DNA of 53,232 bases from an uncultured Ruminiclostridium sp. (lineage in GTDB: Bacteria; Bacillota; Clostridia; Oscillospirales; Ruminococcaceae). A model generated the notes under the pieces. It made no database searches and was not told the origin of the DNA. It worked only from the letters and a program-made list of their open reading frames with translations. Every line of letters starts with the position of its first letter. Positions within the stretch are counted from its first letter, which is position 1. Where the stretch lies: the NCBI GenBank assembly GCA_947630685.1, contig CANRII010000002.1, positions 1 to 53,232 of the forward strand, in the 5' to 3' direction. Positions 44,029-50,249 of the stretch are shown here, one piece after another. The translations under genes and the position numbers were made by a program.

Positions 44029-44622
44029 TCAGGCGCTGGTGTTGTAGCCGGTCAGCGCATAAAAAGCCAGCGAAAGTATACCGATAAACACCATCATTAC
44101 CGGCATACCTCGAAATGCCGCGGGCACGAGCGGGGAATTGAGCCTGTCGTTTGCGATATGCAAAAAGAACACCGCTATCATAAATCCGACGGCAAGACCT
44201 ATTCCGAAGCCCATATACCCTGCAAGCGAAGCGTGGTACGTTTCGTTAAGAAACAGCGCGCCGAGCACCGCGGCGTTGAACACCGACAGGTGGACGTACT
44301 TTTTTATCTTTTTGAACAGATTTGGAAAGAACCGCCATATCAGCAGCAAGCTGCCGGTATATACTATACTTATTATCACCGCATATATCAGCGGCATTAC
44401 TATCCAGTACCAGCTTTGTTCGTACAGCAGCAGGTCTATCCAGTAGGTGATAAAACTGGAAACGGTGGTGACATACAGTATCCCGAGCCCCAGCCCGACC
44501 ATGTTTCCGGTATTTCGCGAGGCGTAAAACGCCACGCTGGTACCTAACGCACGGGAGAATATCGCGTTTTCCACGAACATTGCCGCCATCGCGGTGGTGA
44601 TGAACTGAGTTAAAAGCTCCAT
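44029..44622 (-). CDS. RnfA/RsxA-like membrane subunit lacking cysteines
   Basis: The 197-residue, six-helix protein is clearly related to RnfA/NqrE (FVENAIFSRALG..., ending AFRGMPVMMVFIGILSLAFYAL). In RnfA/NqrE a Cys in the first half-helix (FLGxCP) and one in a NCAxLG segment bind the buried Fe centre. Here these read ALGTSV and VFNAAVLGAL, and the whole protein has no Cys. The subunit therefore cannot hold the iron ligand. It starts one nucleotide after rnfE and precedes a membrane-anchored barrel protein. Confidence 0.85.
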   Translation of the reverse strand: MELLTQFITTAMAAMFVENAIFSRALGTSVAFYASRNTGNMVGLGLGILYVTTVSSFITYWIDLLLYEQSWYWIVMPLIYAVIISIVYTGSLLLIWRFFPNLFKKIKKYVHLSVFNAAVLGALFLNETYHASLAGYMGFGIGLAVGFMIAVFFLHIANDRLNSPLVPAAFRGMPVMMVFIGILSLAFYALTGYNTSA

Positions 44623-44623
44623 G

Positions 44624-45313
44624 CTACACCTCCCGCTTATCAGCGCCGCGCGTGCCGTTCTTATTTATACGGCGGTTACGCGCGAAATTATACAGCGCTC
44701 TGAACGCGCCCGCCATTATCCCTACCATTATAAAACCGCCGAACGGCGCTTCAAACGCCGACACGTTAAGCTCCGCGAGCTTGATATCCGCTATGCTGCC
44801 CGCGGTGATAAGCTCTCTTAACGCTCCTACCAGCACGCAAACCACGCCGAATCCCACCGAGAAAAAGAACACGTCTATCATCATTTCTCCCCGTCGGCGC
44901 AGATAAAATCGGCTTTCGGTCTTTGAAAATATCAGCGCGTTGGTGATGAGCAGCGGCATATATATTCCTATAAGTCCGACGGTGCGGGGGAATATCTCCT
45001 CCAGCATTATCACGGTCGGGATATATATTACCGAGCCTACCAGCGCAAAGGTTATTACCCTTAAAGTATATACTATCTTTTTAGGCACGAAAGAGCAGAT
45101 AAATATCGTCAGCATGGATATTACCGCAAAGGCTATCGCGATTACCACGCCTTTTTTGAAGGTGGTGGCGGCGATAACTACCGGCGCGTTGACTATGCCG
45201 GTCATAAGCACGACGTTCTGCTTGGCGAGGCCGTCCAACAGACTGCGGTCAAATCCTGTCGTTTTCGTCTTCTTCTGTCTGAGCTTCTTCAGACGCGGAG
45301 TCTGCTGTTCCAA
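44624..45313 (-). CDS. RnfE-like membrane subunit lacking the Fe-ligand cysteines
   Basis: The 229-residue protein is related to RnfE/NqrD (LLDGLAKQNVVLMTGIV..., GIYMPLLITNALIFSKTES, FGGFIMVGIMAGAFRAL). The two canonical Cys (LGLCP and VNCxILGR) are replaced: TGIVNAPVV and ITNALIFSK. The only two Cys lie elsewhere (FICSFV, VVCVLV). The TTG start at 45313 has GGAGG ~10 nt upstream, giving a 65-nt overlap with the end of rnfD; a shorter protein is possible, but no better-supported start is seen. Confidence 0.85.
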   Translation of the reverse strand: MEQQTPRLKKLRQKKTKTTGFDRSLLDGLAKQNVVLMTGIVNAPVVIAATTFKKGVVIAIAFAVISMLTIFICSFVPKKIVYTLRVITFALVGSVIYIPTVIMLEEIFPRTVGLIGIYMPLLITNALIFSKTESRFYLRRRGEMMIDVFFFSVGFGVVCVLVGALRELITAGSIADIKLAELNVSAFEAPFGGFIMVGIMAGAFRALYNFARNRRINKNGTRGADKREV

Positions 45314-46535
45314 CTTCGTTTGCCTCCTTATCCTTTTGATTGAAGTGCTTTTGCAGATACTCTTTAGTATCCTTTATGCTGAACCGCTTTTTACGTTTTA
45401 CCTTAGTTACCTTGCTGTCTATCGGCGGCATATTGTAGTTCACCGGCTCGATAAGTATTTCCTGCGTATCGGTAAGCGCGGGGGTCTTGCCCTGCTTTAC
45501 ATTTTTCGAGATACGCTCGTATGAACCCAGGTTTTCCCTCAAATACGCGATAAGACGCTTTACGCCGCTGCATATATAAAACCACAGCCGGTCAAGATAC
45601 AGCGACAGCGCGTTTACTACCAGCAGCGCGAATACGAATACTCCCTCTATCTGCGCGGTCTGGCGGAATATCGCGGTGATAAGCCCCAGCAGCAGCCCGT
45701 AAAGCAGTCTGCCCCCGTTAGTAAGCGGTAACGTCTGCGGGTCGCTCGCAAGGAATATAAAGCCGAACAATACAAATCCGCTGATAAACTGAAAGGTCAG
45801 ACTGTCCAGCGACGGAGTGATCATATAGGATACCGCCGCCATAACGCCCATGCCGCCCAGCGTCGCCGCCAGCGAAACGCTCTTGCGGCAGATAAGGCAT
45901 ATCGCGCTTACCGCAAGTATCAGTATATGGATAGCGCCCATCGGTCCGGCAAAGCTGCCCATAAGTATCTCCAAAGGAGAAAGCGCAGGCATCGCGCCGG
46001 TCTTTATAAAATAGCTTTCTATACCGTTTGTGAGCACCGCGCCGCTTGTATCGAAAAGCTCCAGCCCTGCGGAGGATACCGGATACATCAGCACATCCTG
46101 CGGATAGCACATTATCAAAAACGCTATCGAAACGGCGGCGGGGTTAAATATATAATTATCCTTTCCGCCGAAAATATGCTTTACGGTTATCGCCAGCACC
46201 GCGCCTATCGCCACGATATAATAAGGCACGCTTGCCGGCAGCATAAGCGCTACCGCCAGTCCGTAAGCGAAAGTGGACAAGTCCTTTATGCCGTATTCCT
46301 TTTTCGACAAAAAGCAGCCTATCATATCGGTAAGCACACAGCACAGCACCGATACCGCACATACCGCCAGCGCCCGAACGCCGTAGCGCGAAAAAGCCAT
46401 CACCGTCACGGCGAGCATAAAGACTATCTGATCTCCATACACGCTGCGCGGCTTTCGCAGCTTTTTGCGCGCCGCCTCGGTAGTCATCAGCAGCGGTGCG
46501 TCGTCTATTTTTTTAAGAAGCTCGTCGTTAGTCAT
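45249..46535 (-). CDS. RnfD-like membrane subunit without the flavinylated Thr
   Basis: The 428-residue protein has ~10 transmembrane helices and RnfD/NqrB features (YGLAVALMLPASVPYYIVAIGAVLAITVKHIFGGKDNYIFNPAAV; FLASDPQTLPLTNGGRLLYGLLLG). The covalent FMN site of RnfD/NqrB is D-x-x-(S/T)-G-A-T; here the aligned stretch is FDTSGAVLTNG, with Val in place of Thr. A ~100-residue charged cytosolic tail (KVKRKKRFSIKDTKEYLQKHFNQKDKEA...) is not usual in RnfD. It follows rpe by 34 nt. A neighbouring Thr taking the flavin cannot be excluded. Confidence 0.85.
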   Translation of the reverse strand: MTNDELLKKIDDAPLLMTTEAARKKLRKPRSVYGDQIVFMLAVTVMAFSRYGVRALAVCAVSVLCCVLTDMIGCFLSKKEYGIKDLSTFAYGLAVALMLPASVPYYIVAIGAVLAITVKHIFGGKDNYIFNPAAVSIAFLIMCYPQDVLMYPVSSAGLELFDTSGAVLTNGIESYFIKTGAMPALSPLEILMGSFAGPMGAIHILILAVSAICLICRKSVSLAATLGGMGVMAAVSYMITPSLDSLTFQFISGFVLFGFIFLASDPQTLPLTNGGRLLYGLLLGLITAIFRQTAQIEGVFVFALLVVNALSLYLDRLWFYICSGVKRLIAYLRENLGSYERISKNVKQGKTPALTDTQEILIEPVNYNMPPIDSKVTKVKRKKRFSIKDTKEYLQKHFNQKDKEANEVGTADSASEEAQTEEDENDRI

Positions 46536-46569
46536 CGAGCAACTTCTCCTCTCTCTTTACGGCTCGCGC

Positions 46570-47250
46570 TTATCTTAAACGGTAAGCCGCGTCGGACATA
46601 TCCTTAGCGCCGAACAGGTAAGTCCCGGCTACAAGCACGTTTGCCCCGGCCTGTTTTGCTATCTTGGCGGTATCGGCGTTTATCCCGCCGTCCACCTCTA
46701 TCTTTATATCTATATTGTTTTCATTGCAGTGATCCCGCAGGCGGCGCACCTTTTCTATACATTCTTTTCTAAAAGACTGCCCGCCGTATCCCGGCTCTAC
46801 CGTCATTACCAGCACCATATCGCAGTACGGCAGCAGCGGATATACGCGCTCTATCGGGGTATCGGGCTTTACCGATAATCCCGACTGCATGCCCAGCCGC
46901 CTTATTTCTGATAGATTCGCCGCCGCGTCGCCCTCGCTTTCAAGGTGTATGGTCAGCATATCGCTGCCGGCTTTGGCAAACAACGGGATAAGACGGGTAG
47001 GGTCGTGCACCATAAGATGTGTGTCGAAAAACAGCTTGCTTATCGGTCTGAGCGCCTTTACAACATTGTTTCCGTAGGTTATATTATCGACAAAAACGCC
47101 GTCCATAACGTCGATGTGCAGCCATTCTATACCGGCGTTTTCAACGCGGGTAAGCTCGTCCGAGAGCCGGGCAAGGTCGCTTGCCAGCATGGACGCGGAA
47201 ATTATTGCATCTGTCTTGCTTTTATCTTTCGTAAAAAACGCTCCCCTCAC
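46570..47250 (-). CDS. rpe: Ribulose-phosphate 3-epimerase
   Basis: The 226-residue TIM-barrel enzyme interconverts ribulose 5-phosphate and xylulose 5-phosphate. Motifs: SASMLASDLARL, HIDVMDGVFVDNITYG, DTHLMVHDPTR, MTVEPGYGGQSF, IEVDGGIN, AGTYLFG. Metal-binding His/Asp residues are present. The start is uncertain: the track GTG overlaps a GGGGAG string that looks like the ribosome binding site, and no ATG follows before residue 21. First gene of the rnf-like operon, behind the promoter at 47282-47310. Confidence 0.92.
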   Translation of the reverse strand: MRGAFFTKDKSKTDAIISASMLASDLARLSDELTRVENAGIEWLHIDVMDGVFVDNITYGNNVVKALRPISKLFFDTHLMVHDPTRLIPLFAKAGSDMLTIHLESEGDAAANLSEIRRLGMQSGLSVKPDTPIERVYPLLPYCDMVLVMTVEPGYGGQSFRKECIEKVRRLRDHCNENNIDIKIEVDGGINADTAKIAKQAGANVLVAGTYLFGAKDMSDAAYRLR

Positions 47251-47281
47251 TATACGTTTTTGAGCCTATTTATACATTTTA

Positions 47282-47310
47282 ATAATACAACATCGCGGCG
47301 GTTTCGTCAA
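47282..47310 (-). promoter_or_regulatory. Promoter of the rpe-rnfDEA operon
   Basis: TTGACG (47305-47310), 17 bp, TATTAT (47282-47287) on the minus strand, 31 bp before rpe. Confidence 0.7.
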
Positions 47311-47487
47311 GATATATCCTCGGATTTTAGCTCTTTTTCTGCCTATTCTACAAAAAAACGGTAAGATTTTGACGAAAACTTATACAATCTTTGTCCTGTC
47401 GCCGCCGCCGTGAATAAAACGGGAAAAATTGTTAAAAATAACGCTGAAGGCAGGATCCCGGCCAAAAAAACGGAAAGGAAGCAGTAT

Positions 47488-48195
47488 ATGAAGAAAATAA
47501 AATTTGCGGGGCTTAAGAGCTTTATGAAAGGAAGAGGCTTTATCGGCGCGCTGTGTCTGAGCGTGGTCGCGGTGGGTATCGCAACATATATCGCCTACGA
47601 CAATACTCTGCGGGAGATAACCGCGCAGCCGAGCTTTACTCCCGAGCTTCCGGCTAATAACAACGTCTCCGACGTGCCCAAGGACGAGAGCAGCGAACCG
47701 GAGACCACCCCGACGCCCGAAACCTCTCAGCCGCCCGAAACAAGCGTCCCGCCAAAGGACGAGCAGACAAATAATTTCGTCACCGCGCCGTCCGAAAGAA
47801 TGCTGCCGGTCGATGGTGAGATCATCACGCCCTACAGCGGCGGCGAACTGGTAAAGAGCGAAACGCTCGGCGTATGGAAGACCCATGACGGCATAGACAT
47901 CGCCTGCGACGAGGGCAGCGAGATAAAAAGCGCCGCCGCGGGCAAGGTGGTAAGTATCTACAATGACCCGCTGTGGGGCGGCTGCGTCGTCATCGACCAT
48001 TACGACGGCTATCAGGGCTTTTATTACGGGCTGGACACCGCTTTGGAGGTAAACGAGCAGCAGGAGCTCGCCGCCGGTGAAATAATAGGCAGGACCGCCG
48101 CCTTTGACTGTGAGTCCAAGCTGCCGCCGCATATCCACTTCGGCGTTAAATTCAGCGATAAGTGGATATCGCCGGAAGAGTTTGTGAAAGGGTAA
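47488..48195 (+). CDS. spoIIQ: SpoIIQ-like M23 (LytM) peptidase
   Basis: ATG at 47488 with GGAAAGGAAG is preferred to the track start 26 codons upstream. The 235-residue protein has one membrane anchor (~18-40), a Pro/Glu/Thr linker (ESSEPETTPTPETSQPPE) and a C-terminal M23 domain: HxxxD in KTHDGIDIAC, HxH in LPPHIHFGVKF. Both zinc-ligand motifs are intact, as in clostridial rather than Bacillus SpoIIQ. In endospore formers SpoIIQ in the forespore membrane pairs with SpoIIIAH. Another LytM protein is possible, as no sporulation genes adjoin it. Confidence 0.72.
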   Translation: MKKIKFAGLKSFMKGRGFIGALCLSVVAVGIATYIAYDNTLREITAQPSFTPELPANNNVSDVPKDESSEPETTPTPETSQPPETSVPPKDEQTNNFVTAPSERMLPVDGEIITPYSGGELVKSETLGVWKTHDGIDIACDEGSEIKSAAAGKVVSIYNDPLWGGCVVIDHYDGYQGFYYGLDTALEVNEQQELAAGEIIGRTAAFDCESKLPPHIHFGVKFSDKWISPEEFVKG

Positions 48196-48221
48196 GGGCG
48201 CTTCACACCAACACTTTTAAG

Positions 48222-48263
48222 ATGTTTCGCCTATTTATGTGCTAAAATCAGCAGGCGAAACGT
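48222..48263. repeat. Inverted repeat between spoIIQ-like gene and hsp20
   Basis: ATGTTTCGCCT (48222-48232) and AGGCGAAACGT (48253-48263), 11 bp with one wobble pair and a 20-nt spacer. No T-run follows. It may be a weak terminator or a second operator upstream of the CIRCE site. Confidence 0.5.
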
Positions 48264-48299
48264 CACAAAAATATGGGAAATGTGAAAATATTGTGAAAA

Positions 48300-48326
48300 T
48301 TAGCACTCTCCCCTTGACAGTGCTAA
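48300..48326 (+). promoter_or_regulatory. CIRCE operator (HrcA site) of hsp20
   Basis: TTAGCACTC (48300-48308), nine bases, CAGTGCTAA (48318-48326). This matches the CIRCE pattern TTAGCACTC-N9-GAGTGCTAA at all but one base. It covers the -35 hexamer of the hsp20 promoter, so HrcA binding would block transcription until heat shock. Confidence 0.88.
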
Positions 48327-48342
48327 AATGTTGTGATATAAT
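48314..48342 (+). promoter_or_regulatory. Consensus sigma-A promoter of hsp20
   Basis: TTGACA (48314-48319), 17 bp, TATAAT (48337-48342). Both hexamers perfect; the -35 lies inside the CIRCE element. The mRNA leader is ~105 nt. Confidence 0.88.
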
Positions 48343-48453
48343 TATGCCAGAACAAAGGAACAGAGCAGACCGTCCGGGGGTCTGGAACATCCGTCCCGTT
48401 GCTCAAAACATAAGGTTATCAAAAGTGTTATTGAGGAAAAGGAGGACTGACCT

Positions 48454-48909
48454 ATGTTATTACCGACGATTTTCACAGAAAGTTTATTTGATGATTTTGA
48501 CCGTTTTATGGATCTTCCGTCCAGAGAGCTTGAGAACATCAACAAGCAGCTTTACGGCAAGCATGCCGCAAGCGTTATGAAGACCGACGTTCACGAGCAC
48601 GACAATATGTACGAGCTGGACATCGATCTGCCGGGCTTTAAGAAAGAGGAGATAAGCCTGAGCCTTGAAAACGGCAATCTGGTCGTAGCTGCTTCAAAAA
48701 ATCTTAACAAGGATGAAAAGTCCAAGGAGGGCAAGCTTATCCGTCAGGAGCGCTATGCCGGCTCTATGCAAAGGACCTTTTATATAGGCGAGGACGTCAC
48801 CGAGGAAGAGGTCAAGGCTAAATTCGAGGACGGCGTGCTGAAGCTCAACATCCCCAAGAAAGACGCTCAAAAAGCCGTAGAACAGAAAAAGGTCATCGCG
48901 ATCGAATAA
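48454..48909 (+). CDS. Small heat-shock protein Hsp20
   Basis: The 151-residue protein has an alpha-crystallin domain at ~40-135: MKTDVHEHDNMYELDIDLPGFKKEEISLSLENGNLVV, and the closing GVLKLNIPKK (the conserved GxLxLxxPK motif). It is an ATP-independent holdase. GGAGG precedes the ATG. Control by the CIRCE operator is seen directly in the sequence; small heat-shock genes are controlled by CIRCE/HrcA less often than groE and dnaK operons. Own terminator follows. Confidence 0.93.
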   Translation: MLLPTIFTESLFDDFDRFMDLPSRELENINKQLYGKHAASVMKTDVHEHDNMYELDIDLPGFKKEEISLSLENGNLVVAASKNLNKDEKSKEGKLIRQERYAGSMQRTFYIGEDVTEEEVKAKFEDGVLKLNIPKKDAQKAVEQKKVIAIE

Positions 48910-48916
48910 CAATATC

Positions 48917-48949
48917 AAACAGGCCTCCTTTTTGGAGGTCTGTTTTTTT
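48917..48949 (+). terminator. Terminator of hsp20
   Basis: A 12-bp stem AAACAGGCCTCC / GGAGGTCTGTTT (one G-T pair), 5-nt loop, seven T. Confidence 0.9.
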
Positions 48950-48979
48950 CGGTATCATGCTGAGTGTGAAAAATCAATG

Positions 48980-49008
48980 TTGACAAATCGGAATTTATAG
49001 TGTATAAT
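48980..49008 (+). promoter_or_regulatory. Promoter of tRNA-Ser
   Basis: TTGACA (48980-48985), 17 bp, TATAAT (49003-49008); both perfect. The tRNA starts 23 bp after the -10. Confidence 0.88.
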
Positions 49009-49030
49009 TAATAAGCTCGATAAATTACAC

Positions 49031-49119
49031 GCAGAGGTATCGAAGTGGTCATAACGGGGCTGACTCGAAATCAGTTTGTGTGAAAGCACACGCGGGTTCG
49101 AATCCCGCCCTCTGCGCCA
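49031..49119 (+). tRNA. tRNA-Ser(CGA)
   Basis: Acceptor stem GCAGAGG / CCTCTGC, discriminator G and encoded CCA. The anticodon loop CTCGAAA gives anticodon CGA (codon UCG). A long variable arm (TGTG...CACA) marks a class II tRNA, as expected for Ser. T-arm GCGGGTTCGAATCCCGC. 89 nt. The AT-rich defence island begins ~200 bp downstream, a usual place for genomic islands. Confidence 0.95.
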
Positions 49120-49152
49120 AATCCCGGGGTAAATTTTACTCCGGGATTTTTT
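49120..49152 (+). terminator. Terminator of tRNA-Ser
   Basis: A stem of ~13-14 bp (AATCCCGGGGTAA with TTACTCCGGGATT, one wobble), 3-nt loop, six T; it starts at the CCA end of the tRNA. Confidence 0.88.
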
Positions 49153-49330
49153 GTGTGTAAATATGACTATGGGCAGCAGACAGACGTGAAGAGAGCTTGC
49201 CTGTGCCGGAGCAGCACATCGTAAAGAATAATTGATGCAATTTGAAAAGCAAAGCGAGCTTATCTTTGTAAATACAGAAATTCATTTCAAAAACATCTAT
49301 ATCCCAATAAAATAATAGCGGCGGTAATTC
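49153..49330. other. Gene-free junction between tRNA-Ser and the defence island
   Basis: No ORF with a ribosome binding site, no RNA gene and no direct repeat of the tRNA 3' end was found by eye. Base composition falls here to the AT-rich level of the island, so the left boundary of the transferred segment probably lies in this stretch. Confidence 0.5.
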
Positions 49331-49359
49331 TTGATTATAAAGTCGAAATGTGGTATACT
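49331..49359 (+). promoter_or_regulatory. Promoter of the defence island
   Basis: TTGATT (49331-49336), 17 bp, TATACT (49354-49359), 41 bp before the HTH pseudogene. No terminator was recognised downstream, so it may drive fic and the restriction-modification genes. Confidence 0.65.
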
Positions 49360-49400
49360 AAAAGCACACAATTATAACTACCCGAAAGCGAGAACAATTT

Positions 49401-49588
49401 ATGGATCCAAACATTAAGCGTTGGTACTCATTAAAAAAATTTGCGAATACCTCGGTGTCAGTCGTGACACTACACTCGCTTGGATAGAAAAAAGAAATAT
49501 GCCAGCCGCAAAAATCGTACGTCTTTGAAAATTCAAGGTCAGCGAAGTAGGCGCTTGGATGAAATCCGGCGTTGCAGCAGATCAGTAA
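49401..49588 (+). pseudogene. Broken excisionase-like HTH gene
   Basis: ATG at 49401 opens DPNIKRWYSLKK, then an A-run (49433-49439) one base short shifts the frame. In the +1 frame it continues ICEYLGVSRDTTLAWIEKRNMPAAKI, a MerR/excisionase-type helix-turn-helix, then meets TGA at 49526 where RLWKFK would be expected (TGG), and continues FKVSEVGAWMKSGVAADQ to TAA at 49588. Two independent lesions make a sequencing error less likely. Related small HTH genes often precede restriction-modification or Fic genes; this one may once have regulated them. Confidence 0.75.
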
Positions 49589-49609
49589 TTTGAACCCGGG
49601 AGGTGCTCT

Positions 49610-50218
49610 ATGGCACTTGAAAATAAATTGGGACTTTCAAGTTCCGCCGACCTTGCCCGCGAAGAAGAGCGCATCAGCAAGAAAAAAGCGCTTGAGCTTT
49701 TTGAAAAGGGTATTTTAGATATTCTTCCTGTCGGCAAGTTTTCTACATTGCAGGCGATCCATAAATATCTCTTTGAGGACATTTACGACTTCGCAGGCAA
49801 GCTTAGAACTGTCAATATTGCAAAAGGAAACTTCCGTTTTGCTCCTTTAATGTACTTGCAGGCGGCACTTGAGAACATTGATAAAATGCCGCATTCAACC
49901 TTTGACGAGATCGTGGAAAAGTACGTTGAGATGAACATCGCCCACCCGTTCCGGGAGGGTAACGGACGCAGCGCCCGTATTTGGCTTGACCATATTTTGA
50001 AAAATAAAATCGGCAAGGTCGTCGATTGGAGCAGGATTGACAAGGAAGATTATCTGCTCGCAATGGAGCGCAGCCCGATTAAAGACGTGGAAATCAAAGT
50101 GTTGCTAAAAGGTGCGCTCACAGATGAGATAAACAGCCGTGAGGTCTATATGAAGGGTATCGATCACAGTTACTATTACGAGGGTTATACGACCTTTAAG
50201 ACGGAAGAATTATTATAA
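49610..50218 (+). CDS. Fic-domain protein (putative AMP-transferase)
   Basis: The 202-residue protein has the complete Fic core HPFREGNGRSARIW (consensus HPFx(D/E)GNGRxxR) at ~124-137, preceded by the flap region (GNFRFAPLMYLQAALENIDKM) and the usual IYDFAGKLRTVNIAKG segment. Fic proteins transfer AMP, or other nucleotide moieties, to target hydroxyls. The inhibitory helix motif (S/T)xxxE(G/N) is not obvious in this protein; none of the neighbours clearly encodes a FicA-type antitoxin. GGAGG precedes the ATG 22 nt after the broken HTH gene, and the methyltransferase follows 31 nt later, so they share a transcript. Confidence 0.92.
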   Translation: MALENKLGLSSSADLAREEERISKKKALELFEKGILDILPVGKFSTLQAIHKYLFEDIYDFAGKLRTVNIAKGNFRFAPLMYLQAALENIDKMPHSTFDEIVEKYVEMNIAHPFREGNGRSARIWLDHILKNKIGKVVDWSRIDKEDYLLAMERSPIKDVEIKVLLKGALTDEINSREVYMKGIDHSYYYEGYTTFKTEELL

Positions 50219-50249
50219 GGAGTTTCCTTAGAATAAGGAGTTAACCAAA

